Shown: positions 30,004 to 38,326 of the stretch, in pieces
Position numbering within the stretch: the first letter of the stretch is position 1
Layout: each line of letters opens with the position of its first letter
NCBI RefSeq assembly: GCF_026340655.1
Contig: NZ_JAPEOZ010000001.1
Coordinates: 9,734,001-9,798,000 of the forward strand
From: Streptomyces sp. NBC_01275
GTDB taxonomy: Bacteria > Actinomycetota > Actinomycetes > Streptomycetales > Streptomycetaceae
Length of the DNA: 64,000 nucleotides
Reading direction: 5' to 3'
Notes under the pieces: model-generated
Database searches by the model: none
What the model saw: only the letters and a program-made list of their open reading frames with translations
What the model was told of the DNA's origin: nothing
Position numbers and translations under genes: made by a program

Positions 30004-30848
30004 CGACCGCGACCGACAGTCCCGCCGACGCCGTCGCCTGCACCGATCTCGCCTACGCCTTCGGGGACACGAAGGCGGTCGACGGCCTCGACCTGACCGT
30101 CCGTGAGGGCGAGGTCTTCGGGCTGCTCGGCCCCAACGGAGCGGGCAAGACCACCGCGATCCGGTGCATCACCACCCTGCTGCCGGTGCCGGCCGGCCTG
30201 GTCGCCGTCTTCGGCCACGACGCCGCCGGCGACCGCATGGCCGTACGACGCCTGCTCGGCTACGTCCCGCAGCAGCTCTCCGCCGACGCGAGCCTGACCG
30301 GCCGGGAGAACGTCTCCCTGTTCGCCCGCGTCTTCGACGTGCCCCGCCGCGAACGCGCCGAACGTGTCGCCCAGGCACTGGCCGCGGTCGACCTCACGGA
30401 CGCCGCCGACCGACTCGCCGGCACCTACTCCGGCGGCATGGTCCGCCGGCTCGAGCTCGCCCAGGCCCTGGTCAGCGCGCCCCGGCTGCTGATCCTCGAC
30501 GAGCCGACCATCGGCCTCGACCCGATCGCCCGCACCGACGTCTGGGAGCACATCACCGCCGTACGCGAGGCCACCGGGATGACCGTCCTGGTGACCACGC
30601 ACTACATGGACGAGGCCGACCAGTACTGCGACCGGGTCGGCCTGATGCACCGCGGCCGCATCCGCGCCCTCGGGACCCCCGTCGAGCTTCGGCGGGGACT
30701 CGGCGAACGCCGGGGCGCGGCGGCCACGGACCCGCTGCCGAGCCTCGAGGACGTCTTCCGCGACGTCGCCGGCAGCGGACTCGACGACCAGTCAGGAGAC
30801 TTCCGCGATGTCCGAAGCACCCGCCGCACCGCTCAGCGCGTCGGCTGA
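30000..30848 (+). CDS. ABC transporter ATP-binding protein (DrrA-like)
   Basis: 282 residues. Walker A LLGPNGAGKTTAIRC (~residue 42), Q-loop YVPQQLSADASLTGRENV, signature TYSGGMVRRLELAQ, Walker B RLLILDEPTIGLDP and switch His VTTHYMDEADQ. Closest in style to daunorubicin-resistance (DrrA) ATPases that power ABC-2 exporters. Coupled to the MarR gene upstream by a 4-base overlap and overlapping the permease by 41 bases. It would energise efflux of a hydrophobic compound. Confidence 0.92.
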   Translation: MTTATDSPADAVACTDLAYAFGDTKAVDGLDLTVREGEVFGLLGPNGAGKTTAIRCITTLLPVPAGLVAVFGHDAAGDRMAVRRLLGYVPQQLSADASLTGRENVSLFARVFDVPRRERAERVAQALAAVDLTDAADRLAGTYSGGMVRRLELAQALVSAPRLLILDEPTIGLDPIARTDVWEHITAVREATGMTVLVTTHYMDEADQYCDRVGLMHRGRIRALGTPVELRRGLGERRGAAATDPLPSLEDVFRDVAGSGLDDQSGDFRDVRSTRRTAQRVG

Positions 30849-31668
30849 CCGCGCCCCCGCGCAGGGCATCGACCTGCTGCTGCGACCGCCCCGCCCCCGC
30901 GAGGGCTGGCGGATACTGCCGGCCCGGATCGCCGCCCTGTGCGCGGTCGAACTGCAGAAGCTGCGCCACGACCGCACCGAGCTGTACACCCGGGCCGTCC
31001 AGCCCGCCCTGTGGCTGCTGATCTTCGGTCAGACCTTCTCCCGCATCAAGGCGATCCCCACCGGCGGCATCCCCTACATCGACTACCTCGCGCCGGGCAT
31101 CATCGCCCAGTCCGCGATGTTCATCGCCATCTTCTACGGCATCCAGATCATCTGGGAGCGCGACGCAGGCGTCCTCAACAAGCTGCTGGTCACGCCGACT
31201 CCGCGCGCCGCGCTCATCACCGGCAAGGCGTTCGCGGCCGGCGTGAAGTCGGTGATCCAGGCGGTCGTCGTGGTCGTCATCGCCGCCCTGCTCGGCGTCG
31301 CCCTGACCTGGAACCCGCTGAAGCTGCTCGGGGTCGCCGCGATCGTCGTCCTCGGATCGGCCTTCTTCTCCTGTCTGTCGATGACCATCGCGGGCATCGT
31401 CCTCAGCCGCGACCGGCTCATGGGCATCGGCCAGGCGATCACCATGCCGCTGTTCTTCGGCTCCAACGCCCTCTACCCGGTCGCCATCATGCCGGGCTGG
31501 CTCCAGACCGTCAGCAAGGTCAACCCCCTCAGCTATGAGGTGGACGCCCTGCGCGGCCTTCTCCTCGGCACGCCCGCGCACCTCGCCCTCGACTTCGGGG
31601 TGCTGGTCGTGGCCGCCACGCTCGGCATCACCGCGGCCTCCTCGCTGCTGGGCCGGCTGGCGCGTTGA
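30808..31668 (+). CDS. ABC-2 type transporter permease (DrrB-like)
   Basis: 286 residues; the ATG is preceded by AGGAG at nine bases and lies within the end of the ATPase gene. About six membrane segments follow a ~45-residue cytosolic N-terminus (WLLIFGQTFSRI, YLAPGIIAQSAMFIAIFYG, VIQAVVVVVIAALLGVAL). It contains the ABC-2 signature region RDRLMGIGQAITMPLFFGSN with ALYPVAIMPGWLQ. It forms the membrane channel for the preceding ATPase. The substrate may be an antibiotic or lipid-like drug; no biosynthetic genes adjoin. Confidence 0.9.
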   Translation: MSEAPAAPLSASADRAPAQGIDLLLRPPRPREGWRILPARIAALCAVELQKLRHDRTELYTRAVQPALWLLIFGQTFSRIKAIPTGGIPYIDYLAPGIIAQSAMFIAIFYGIQIIWERDAGVLNKLLVTPTPRAALITGKAFAAGVKSVIQAVVVVVIAALLGVALTWNPLKLLGVAAIVVLGSAFFSCLSMTIAGIVLSRDRLMGIGQAITMPLFFGSNALYPVAIMPGWLQTVSKVNPLSYEVDALRGLLLGTPAHLALDFGVLVVAATLGITAASSLLGRLAR

Positions 31669-31705
31669 TCTTGCCCGCGACGTGATGTGCGGCACGCCCG
31701 ACGGA

Positions 31706-31737
31706 CCGCCCTCGCGCGGCCGCGGGCGGATTCTTCC
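31706..31737 (+). terminator. Weak terminator-like hairpin after the ABC operon
   Basis: CCGCC(ct)CGCG-cggc-CGCGGGCGG hairpin with a 2-base bulge, followed by ATTCTTCC. It lies 38 bases after the permease stop. Confidence 0.4.
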
Positions 31738-31747
31738 TGCGCACGGC

Positions 31748-31762
31748 TTGATCACCGATCAA
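31748..31762. promoter_or_regulatory. TTGATC palindrome upstream of the 173-aa gene
   Basis: TTGATC-ACC-GATCAA, perfect 6-bp arms with a 3-bp spacer, in an AT-richer spot 97 bases before the next GTG start. Operator role inferred; the binding protein is unknown. Confidence 0.4.
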
Positions 31763-31858
31763 AAGGGATGAAGCCCCTGGCCACAGCGCATTCTGCTCAT
31801 TTGACAGTGCGCTGAGCACACGGATAGGAAGCAGCCGGTAGAAGTCGAGAGGTGGACC

Positions 31859-32380
31859 GTGTACGAGCCCAACGTGGTCGGGGAGTGGCAGGAGTACGAC
31901 GAGCATGCCGGTCTGCGGGTCCGCGTCCACCGTCTGGAGCAGAGCGAGCCGCCCCGGGGACGCGACGACGCAGCCGAGGGGCTGACGTACTTCTGTCTCC
32001 GGGTGACCGTCGAGAACCGTGGCGGCGGGCACTCCACCATCCACCTCGAGGACGGCCAGATCGACGTGCGGATCGGGCCCGACGGCGACAGCGCGTTCAT
32101 CGACTGGCGCAACTCGCAGTTCATCGAGGGCTTCGACGTCTACCCGCTGCGGCGGGTCACCGCGCTGCTCTTCGCCGCGGGCCCCGAGGCGTCCCTGAGC
32201 CAGGTGGACGTCCAGGTCCAGCTGCGCGTCGACGACGACTGGGCCGACCGCCGGCTGTGGACGGGCGGCGTCGGCCTGGCCGAGGGGGCCGTCGGGGCGT
32301 CGTCCGGCGCGGGCCGGGACAGCCTGGCCCGGCAGGTGAGCAACTTCCTGCGGGACCAGGCCGAAGAGGGCAGCGCCTGA
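31859..32380 (+). CDS. Hypothetical protein (173 aa), beta-rich
   Basis: GTG start with GAGAGGTGG overlapping the ribosome-site position. The first ~130 residues read as a beta-sandwich-like domain (LRVRVHRLEQ, TYFCLRVTVENRGGG, VDVQVQLRVDDDWADRRLW), similar in pattern to DUF4352/Ig-like modules. A Gly/Ser linker and short helical tail follow. No signal peptide, so presumably cytosolic. Transcribed alone between the ABC operon and convergent hemC. Function not recognised. Confidence 0.65.
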   Translation: MYEPNVVGEWQEYDEHAGLRVRVHRLEQSEPPRGRDDAAEGLTYFCLRVTVENRGGGHSTIHLEDGQIDVRIGPDGDSAFIDWRNSQFIEGFDVYPLRRVTALLFAAGPEASLSQVDVQVQLRVDDDWADRRLWTGGVGLAEGAVGASSGAGRDSLARQVSNFLRDQAEEGSA

Positions 32381-32426
32381 GCCTGAGCCTGCGCTAAGAC
32401 GGCCGGAAGCTCAGACGCTCAGACCG

Positions 32427-33371
32427 TCAGTGCGGGATGCCGTCGATGATCTCGCGGGCTCCCTGACGCAGCAGCGCGACCGCCACCGAGGTGCCGAGCG
32501 TCGCCGGGTCGAGGCGGCCCGCCCACTCGTGGGCGTTGAGCCGGGTCTTGCCGTCCGGGGTGAACACACAGGCCCGCAGGGACAGTTCGCCGCTGCGGTC
32601 CATCTGCGCGAACCCGGCGATCGGGCTGTTGCAGTGGCCCTGGAGCACATGCAGGAACATGCGTTCGGCCGTGGCCTCCCGGTGGGTGGCCGGATCGCCG
32701 AGGCCGCTGACGGCGTCGATCAGGTCGGCGTCGCCCTCCCGGCACTGCAGGGCGAGGATGCCCGCGCCGATTGGCGGCATCATCGTCTCCGGCGACAGCA
32801 CCTCGCTGATGACGTCCCGCCGGTCGATGCGCTCCAGTCCGGACACCGCCAGCAGCAGCGCGTCCGCCTCGCCCGCCGCCAGCTTCTCCAGCCTCCGGTT
32901 GGCGTTGCCGCGGAACGGCACGCACTCCAGCTGGGGGTGCGTGGCGGCCAGCTGGGCGATCCGGCGCACCGAGGAGGTGCCGACGCGCGTCCCGGCCGGG
33001 AGCTCGTCCAGGGTGAGGCCGTCCGGGTGCACGAGGGCGTCACGGATGTCGTCCCGCTTCAGGAACGCGGCGAACACCGTGCCCGCGGGCAGCGGCCGGT
33101 CCGCCGGGACGTCCTTGACGCAGTGCACCGCCAGATCCGCCGACCCGGCCAGCAGCGCCGCGTCGACCTCCTTGGTGAAGGCGCCCTTGCCCTCGACCTG
33201 GGCCAGGTCCCCCATCCACTTGTCGCCGGTGGTCTTCACCGGGACGACCTCGGTGCGCACACCGGGATGCAGGGCGGTCAACTCCGAGCGCACCCGCTCC
33301 ACTTGGGCCAGGGCCATGGGCGAGTCGCGGGAGACGATGCGGATCACTTGCGGAACGGACATGCGGGACAC
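32427..33371 (-). CDS. hemC: Hydroxymethylbilane synthase (porphobilinogen deaminase) paralogue
   Basis: 314 residues from GTG 33371, chosen because GAGGGT lies five bases upstream; an ATG three codons later is possible. Motifs: [16 protein letters not shown] (N-terminal strand), [12 protein letters not shown] (catalytic Asp region), [11 protein letters not shown] (Arg pair) and [14 protein letters not shown], where the Cys aligns with the dipyrromethane-cofactor cysteine. It would polymerise four porphobilinogens to hydroxymethylbilane. The sequence departs from the hemC of the Streptomyces hem operon as I recall it, and no other tetrapyrrole gene is adjacent. It is therefore probably a second copy. 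Confidence 0.85.
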   Translation of the reverse strand: MSRMSVPQVIRIVSRDSPMALAQVERVRSELTALHPGVRTEVVPVKTTGDKWMGDLAQVEGKGAFTKEVDAALLAGSADLAVHCVKDVPADRPLPAGTVFAAFLKRDDIRDALVHPDGLTLDELPAGTRVGTSSVRRIAQLAATHPQLECVPFRGNANRRLEKLAAGEADALLLAVSGLERIDRRDVISEVLSPETMMPPIGAGILALQCREGDADLIDAVSGLGDPATHREATAERMFLHVLQGHCNSPIAGFAQMDRSGELSLRACVFTPDGKTRLNAHEWAGRLDPATLGTSVAVALLRQGAREIIDGIPH

Positions 33372-33481
33372 GATAGACCCTCGGGAGGGTCGCCGTTCGA
33401 CGGTCGGGGCGAAGCGGAGCTTCTCCGCCAAGTCGGGGCCCGGCCGGATCCCCGGCCGCGGGGTCGGCCGGGCCCCAGGGG

Positions 33482-34258
33482 TCACGCGGCGGGGTCGAAG
33501 GCGATTCCGGACGGCTTCGCCGACGTCAGGTGGTTGGTGAAGTTGGCGTCCTTGAGACCGAAGTTGGCGCTGCCGAAGTCGTAGGCGCTCAGCTTGTCCC
33601 GCAGACCCGCCGGGTAGCCGTTCCAGCCGACCAGCGGCGGGTACTGCCAGGTGCCCTTGTGGTTCTCCGGCGGCTCGTCGTTGGTGTTGGCGAGCCGGAA
33701 GCAGTGGGTGCTGATGCCGTCCTTGTGGTAGACGATCTTCGCGTGGGTCCCGTCGAACCGGACGCCGGAGGCGGCGGTCACGGTGAAGGAGCCGTGGTTG
33801 GACGTCGAGACGTACTGCACCTGGTTGTTCTGCACCCAGATCACGACGTGCTCCCAGTCGTGCCGGTGCCCGCCGATGCTGCTGCCCGCGATCGCCTGGT
33901 CCTTCTCGAAGTACAGGCCGTACATGTACGCGCACCAGCCGTTGTTGCACTTGTAGCGCGAGTAGCTGTTGGTGTTGTCCAGGTCGGAGGCGTCCCGGCA
34001 GGACCCGTTGAGCGCGCCGGTCGGGTTCAGGCCGCCGTTGATCGTGCCGTCGGGGCCGATGGCCGGGGTGGAGTAGCAGCCGTCCGTGTCGTAGTCGAAC
34101 GCCGGCTGGTAGGTGAGCTCCGCGGCCTCGGCGTTCTGCGGCAGCGCCTGGGGAGGAGCGGCGAACGCGGTCGCGGGAACGGCGAGGACGAGCGCGGCCG
34201 CACCGGCGAGACCGGTGAGCCATCTCCTGCGGTGGGTCTTGAACTTGGATGACGACAC
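33482..34258 (-). CDS. Secreted NPP1-family (Nep1-like) protein
   Basis: 258 residues from a GTG with GAGGAGGAC upstream. Signal peptide: KFKTHRRRW then a hydrophobic core, likely cleaved after AFA (~residue 33). The NPP1 hallmark GHRHDWE is intact at residues 130-136, followed by [20 protein letters not shown]. Cysteine pairs at ~61/88 and ~104/109 could form disulphides. NLPs in plant pathogens bind sphingolipids and damage dicot membranes; saprophytic actinomycete copies are of unclear role. The two genes on either side are unrelated. Confidence 0.88.
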   Translation of the reverse strand: MSSSKFKTHRRRWLTGLAGAAALVLAVPATAFAAPPQALPQNAEAAELTYQPAFDYDTDGCYSTPAIGPDGTINGGLNPTGALNGSCRDASDLDNTNSYSRYKCNNGWCAYMYGLYFEKDQAIAGSSIGGHRHDWEHVVIWVQNNQVQYVSTSNHGSFTVTAASGVRFDGTHAKIVYHKDGISTHCFRLANTNDEPPENHKGTWQYPPLVGWNGYPAGLRDKLSAYDFGSANFGLKDANFTNHLTSAKPSGIAFDPAA

Positions 34259-34445
34259 TGCGTCCTCCTCGGGGTCCGGGCGCAGCCGAACGGCTGTGGG
34301 GAAGGGGGAGTTGAACGGGAGGCTCAGCTTCCACGGTTTTCACTTCCGCGCCAAGAGGTCGCAGTCGTATCAGTGATGAAGTGCAGCCCAATACTTGGTT
34401 TCTGACGTAGCCTCAGATGACCTTGCGTCGGGGTTGCGGTGGATT

Positions 34446-35465
34446 TCAGGTGGTTGGCCGGTCGGGGAGGTCGGCCGCCGACTCCTCGGGCGTGAGGTCC
34501 GGGCGCAGCCGGAGCCAGGACGGCTGGCGCAGCAGCCCCGCCCGGGTGCGCGTGCTGTAGCGGACCTCGCCGACCAGCCGGGGCAGGACCCAGTGGGCGT
34601 CGGCGGCCCGCGGCACGGCGTCGAAGGGGCAGACGTCGGTCGCGGCGGCCCGCAGCAGTGCGGCGAGTTCGGTGCGCTCGGCCTCGCTCCAGCCGGTGCC
34701 CACGTTGCCGACGTACCGCAGGCCGGTGCCGGACCGCTGGCCGACGAGCACGGCGCCGGGCCGTCCCGTGAGCCGGCCCCTGCCGGGCAGCCAGCCGCCG
34801 ACGAGGACGTCCGCGGTGCGCAGGTTGCGGATCTTGATCCAGGCCCGGGAGCGGACCCCGGGCTCGTACACCGAGTCCACCCGCTTGCAGACCAGGCCCT
34901 CCAGACCGTGGGCCCGGGTCGCCTCCAGGGCCTCGCGCCCATGCCCGACGAGCGCGCCCGGCGTCGACCAGAACGGCCCCTCCAGGCCGAGCGACTCCAG
35001 CCGGGCCCTGCGCTCCAGGTACGGCGTCCGGAGCAGCGGACGCCCGCCGAGGTGCAGCACGTCGAACAGCACGAGGTGCACGGGAACCGTCGCCGCCAGC
35101 CGCGCGGCCTTGGCCGGCGCTCCCACCAGGCCCATCCGGGACTGCAGCGACTGGAAGTCGGCGCGGCCCTGTGCGTCCAGCGCGAGCACCTCCCCGTCGA
35201 GCACGGCGGGCGTGCGGCCGAGCGTCTCGCCCAGCGCGCTCAGCTCCGGGTAGGCGCCGGTGATGTCCTCCCCCGAACGGGCGCGCAGGACGACGCTCCC
35301 GTCTCCGGCCAGATACACGACGGCCCGCTGACCGTCCTGCTTGGTCTCGTAGGCCCAGCGCGCGTCCTGCGCCGGGGGCGGCAGCGTGCCGGGGGTGGCG
35401 AGCATGGGGGCGATGAGGGGAAGCGTCCCGGGTGTCCCGGCCGTCCTGGGCGTCACAGGCGTCAC
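34446..35465 (-). CDS. ATP-dependent DNA ligase (LigC-like)
   Basis: About 339 residues from GTG 35465; the start is uncertain (GTG 35456 or ATG 35405 are in frame, no clear ribosome site). The adenylation domain contains AYETKQDGQRAVVYL (motif I, nucleophile Lys ~residue 42), LDGEVLALDAQGRADF, VHLVLFDVLHLGG, EGLVCKRVDSVYEPG and SRAWIKIRNLRTADVLVGGW. An OB-fold follows. No polymerase or nuclease domain is fused and no Ku gene is adjacent, so it is a stand-alone LigC-type enzyme, probably in repair. Motif I has Gln for the common Trp/Tyr positions. Confidence 0.83.
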   Translation of the reverse strand: MTPVTPRTAGTPGTLPLIAPMLATPGTLPPPAQDARWAYETKQDGQRAVVYLAGDGSVVLRARSGEDITGAYPELSALGETLGRTPAVLDGEVLALDAQGRADFQSLQSRMGLVGAPAKAARLAATVPVHLVLFDVLHLGGRPLLRTPYLERRARLESLGLEGPFWSTPGALVGHGREALEATRAHGLEGLVCKRVDSVYEPGVRSRAWIKIRNLRTADVLVGGWLPGRGRLTGRPGAVLVGQRSGTGLRYVGNVGTGWSEAERTELAALLRAAATDVCPFDAVPRAADAHWVLPRLVGEVRYSTRTRAGLLRQPSWLRLRPDLTPEESAADLPDRPTT

Positions 35466-35530
35466 GGGGAAGGTGTCGACACGGCCGAACCGCCGCACGC
35501 GCACGGCGCGACGGGTTCGCCTGAACGGCT

Positions 35531-35590
35531 TCGGGCCGGACTGCCCGGCGTCGGGTCGGACTACCGGGCGTCGGGTCGGACTACCGGGCG
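35531..35590. repeat. 20-bp tandem repeat x3
   Basis: TCGGGTCGGACTACCGGGCG at 35551 and 35571, with a close copy at 35531. The array overlaps the last codons of the leftward histidine kinase gene (stop at 35581) and lies upstream of the DNA ligase. Confidence 0.8.
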
Positions 35591-36762
35591 TACAGCGGGA
35601 GCCGGGCGGTGACCTCGAAGCCGCCCTCGGGGCGGTGGCCGGCCTGGAAGGCGCCGCCCATCGACTGGGCGCGCTCACGCATGCCGATGAGGCCGAAGCC
35701 TCCGCCGCCCGCGCCCCCGGAGGGGACGGCGGCGCCGTCGTCGCAGACGGTGATGGTCAGCTGGTCGCGCCCGAACGCCAGCCGCACCCGGGCCGTCCGG
35801 GCGCCCGCGTGCCGGGTGACGTTGGTCAGCGCCTCCTGCACGATCCGGTACGCCGTCAGATCCACCCCCGGGGTGAGCGGACGCGCCGTGCCCTCGGTGA
35901 CGACCTGCACCTCCAGCCCCGTCGACGCGCAGGTCTCGGTCAGCTCGGAGAGCTGCCCGAGTCCGGGGCTCGGGGCGAGCGGCGAGTCGCCGTCCTCCGC
36001 CTGGCGCAGCAGACCCACGGTCGCCTTGAGCTCGCGCAGCGCGGAGGACGTCGTCCCGGTGAGGTCGGTGAGGATGCCCTGGACCCGGTCGGGGTGGGTG
36101 CGGGCGAGATGGGCCGCGGTGCCCGCCTGGGCGTTGGCCAGGGCGAGATGGTGGGCCACGACGTCGTGCAGCTCGCGCGCGATGCGCATCCGCTCCTCGA
36201 CGACCCGGTGCCGGGCCTCCTCCTCGCGGCCGTGCTCGGCGTACTCGGCGCGGGCCTGGACGGCCTCGACGTAGGCCCGCTGGAGGCGGACCAGGGTGCC
36301 GGTGACGACCGGGAACAGCAGCCAGACGACCGGGCTGATCGTCTTCATGACCCAGGGGTGGTCGACGGGGTCCAGGATCAGGGCCGTGGGCACGATCAGC
36401 GCGAGGGAGGCGACGTAGTGCCGGCGCACCGTACGGCGATCGGTGTGCACCGCCAGCCGGTACAGGGCGAGCAGGAGGGGGCCCAGCAGCAGCGGGGTGA
36501 TCAGATGGCCCAGCGCGGTCGCGGCGGCCGTACAGCAGGCCGTCGCGGCCACGGCCACGCGGGGCCGGGTGCGCTGCCAGAGCAGCAGCGCGCCGCAGGC
36601 GAGGGCGGCGAGGACGATCGTGGGGCCGGCCGTGTCCGGCTGGTCGATGCCGGGCAGGCCGATCTCGCCGCCGAAGAGGAAGACGGCGAACAGCAGGACG
36701 GCCGACATGGTGTCGACGGTGCGGGCGTGGTCGTCCGCGTAGCGCTGCCAGGGGATGATCAT
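35581..36762 (-). CDS. Sensor histidine kinase (HisKA_3/NarL type), no adjacent regulator
   Basis: 393 residues; the ATG has GGAGAGAG before it. Several membrane helices (~20-155), then HisKA_3 RIARELHDVVAHHLALANAQ (phospho-acceptor His), N-box EALTNVTRHAG and G-box GGGGFGLIGMRERAQ. Enzymes of this class phosphorylate LuxR/NarL regulators, but none is encoded beside it. It lies 226 bases downstream of a second kinase on the same strand. Confidence 0.87.
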   Translation of the reverse strand: MIIPWQRYADDHARTVDTMSAVLLFAVFLFGGEIGLPGIDQPDTAGPTIVLAALACGALLLWQRTRPRVAVAATACCTAAATALGHLITPLLLGPLLLALYRLAVHTDRRTVRRHYVASLALIVPTALILDPVDHPWVMKTISPVVWLLFPVVTGTLVRLQRAYVEAVQARAEYAEHGREEEARHRVVEERMRIARELHDVVAHHLALANAQAGTAAHLARTHPDRVQGILTDLTGTTSSALRELKATVGLLRQAEDGDSPLAPSPGLGQLSELTETCASTGLEVQVVTEGTARPLTPGVDLTAYRIVQEALTNVTRHAGARTARVRLAFGRDQLTITVCDDGAAVPSGGAGGGGFGLIGMRERAQSMGGAFQAGHRPEGGFEVTARLPLYAR

Positions 36763-36875
36763 CGACTCTCTCCGGTCGGGGCTTCGCCTCGGGGGAGGGG
36801 CGGACGGGGGCGGCCAGGGGCGGCCGCCCGGGCGCGCGGAGGAAGCGGGACGAGCGGGGCGGTCCGTGCGAGACA

Positions 36876-36950
36876 TGCCTGCGCGGGACGTGCCTGCGCG
36901 GGACGTGCCTGCGCGGGACGTGCCTGCGCGGGACGTGCCTGTACGGGATG
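36876..36950. repeat. 15-bp tandem repeat x5
   Basis: TGCCTGCGCGGGACG at 36876, 36891, 36906 and 36921, then a diverged fifth copy at 36936. Located between the two histidine kinase genes. No dyad symmetry inside the unit. Confidence 0.9.
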
Positions 36951-36987
36951 CGCCGGCGTGGGGGTGCGGGTGCGGGACGTGGTGCCG

Positions 36988-38139
36988 TCACCACACGCAC
37001 GGCAGCTCCACCTCGACCACCGTCGGCCCGCCCACCGGGCTCGTCAGCCGCACCGCGCCGTCGAGCGCGGCGACCCGGCGCCGCATGCCCACCAGCCCCG
37101 AGCCGCGGCTCTCGTCGGCGCCGCCGCATCCCTCGTCCCGCACCCGCACGCTCAGCCCGGTCCGGGTCCGGGCCAGCAGCACCTCGGCCCGCTCGGAGCC
37201 GCTGTACTTCACGGAGTTCGTGAGCGCCTCGGCGACGACGAAGTAGGCGGCCGCCTCCACCGCCGCCGGTGCGCGGGGCCCGTCCGCCAGACCGTCCGCC
37301 TGCACCGTCACCCGCACTGTGCTGCTCGCCGCGAGTGCCCGTACGGCCCCCTCCAGCCCCCGGTCGGTGAGGATCGGCGGGTGGATGCCGCGCACCACGT
37401 GCCGCAGCTCCGTCAACGCCTCCTCGGCCTGCTCCTGTGCGTCGGAGAGCAGCTTGCGCGCGGTCTCCGGGTCGGCCCCGTACGCCCGTTGGGCGAGCCC
37501 GATCCGCATCGACAGGGCGACGAGGCGGGCCTGGGCGCCGTCGTGCAGGTCGCGTTCGATACGGCGCAGTTCGGCGCCGTGCGCGGCGACCGCGTCCGCC
37601 CGGGTCGCCGTGAGCTGTTCGACGCGCTTGGCCAGCAGCGCCTTGGGGGAGGGCCGCAGAAGGGCGGCCGACCAGTCGGCCTCGAGGTCGGCCAGCTTGA
37701 CGATCAGCGGCAGGACGAGCGCCTCCTTGCCCAGCAGCCCGCTCCACACACCGTCGACGACGAGCCCCGCCGGCCACAGCGGCAGCATCAGCACCGTCAT
37801 CCACCCGTAGGCGTAGTAGGCCACCATCCAGCGCAGGTCGGTGAGCGTCCCCGGATCCCGTACGGCCGTCCGCAGCCGTTCGCGCACGGGACCGGTGATC
37901 GGCTGGTAGGCCTCGGGGATCTCCCGGCCGGTCCAGGACGCCGTCGCGTGCCGTTTCGCCGCGGCTATGCGGCGGATCAGCAGCACGGTCTCGGGCAGCA
38001 GCCAGATCCCCACCACCGCGACCGAGCCCGTGGCGGTGATCAGCAGGACGGTGATGAAGATGTACGACCCGAAGGCCATGGCCGCGGCCAGCACGAGGTG
38101 GACCGTGGCCCGCGCCGCCTGTCGCAGGGTCGCGCGCAT
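36988..38139 (-). CDS. Sensor histidine kinase (HisKA_3), no adjacent regulator
   Basis: 383 residues from ATG 38139 with AGGAACGG upstream. An N-terminal sensor domain with about four helices (VHLVLAAAMAFGSYIFITVLL, LRWMVAYYAYGWMTVLMLPLW) precedes HisKA_3 RRIERDLHDGAQARLVALSM (phospho-acceptor His), N-box EALTNSVKYSG and G-box SRGSGLVGMRRRV. The longer open frame upstream runs through 7-bp tandem repeats and is not credible. First of two consecutive kinases; no cognate LuxR-type regulator nearby. Confidence 0.87.
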   Translation of the reverse strand: MRATLRQAARATVHLVLAAAMAFGSYIFITVLLITATGSVAVVGIWLLPETVLLIRRIAAAKRHATASWTGREIPEAYQPITGPVRERLRTAVRDPGTLTDLRWMVAYYAYGWMTVLMLPLWPAGLVVDGVWSGLLGKEALVLPLIVKLADLEADWSAALLRPSPKALLAKRVEQLTATRADAVAAHGAELRRIERDLHDGAQARLVALSMRIGLAQRAYGADPETARKLLSDAQEQAEEALTELRHVVRGIHPPILTDRGLEGAVRALAASSTVRVTVQADGLADGPRAPAAVEAAAYFVVAEALTNSVKYSGSERAEVLLARTRTGLSVRVRDEGCGGADESRGSGLVGMRRRVAALDGAVRLTSPVGGPTVVEVELPCVW

Positions 38140-38181
38140 GTCAGTGCCGTTCCTGTCGTGAAGAGCAGCAGAGAAGCATAG

Positions 38182-38261
38182 GAAGACCGAAGACCGAAGA
38201 CCGAAGACCGAAGACCGAAGACCGAAGACCGGGGAGAGGGGAGAGGGGAGAGGGGAGAGGG
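38182..38261. repeat. Two abutting 7-bp microsatellites
   Basis: GAAGACC repeated exactly seven times (38182-38230), followed without a gap by GGGGAGA repeated four times (38231-38258) plus GGG. They lie 43-122 bases upstream of the leftward histidine kinase ATG, in its probable promoter/leader. Confidence 0.95.
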
Positions 38262-38326
38262 CGGTGCAGGGCGTCGGCCGGAACCGCATTCCGGCCGACG
38301 CCCGGACCGGTGTGACCCCGTCCGGT

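Noticed and set aside
32427..34391. A hemC fusion with 340 extra N-terminal residues
   Set aside because: The extension is the NPP1 gene read in another frame; it has no recognisable domain.
36894..36950. A possible CRISPR array
   Set aside because: The 15-bp units are contiguous with no spacers; no cas genes are present anywhere in the window.
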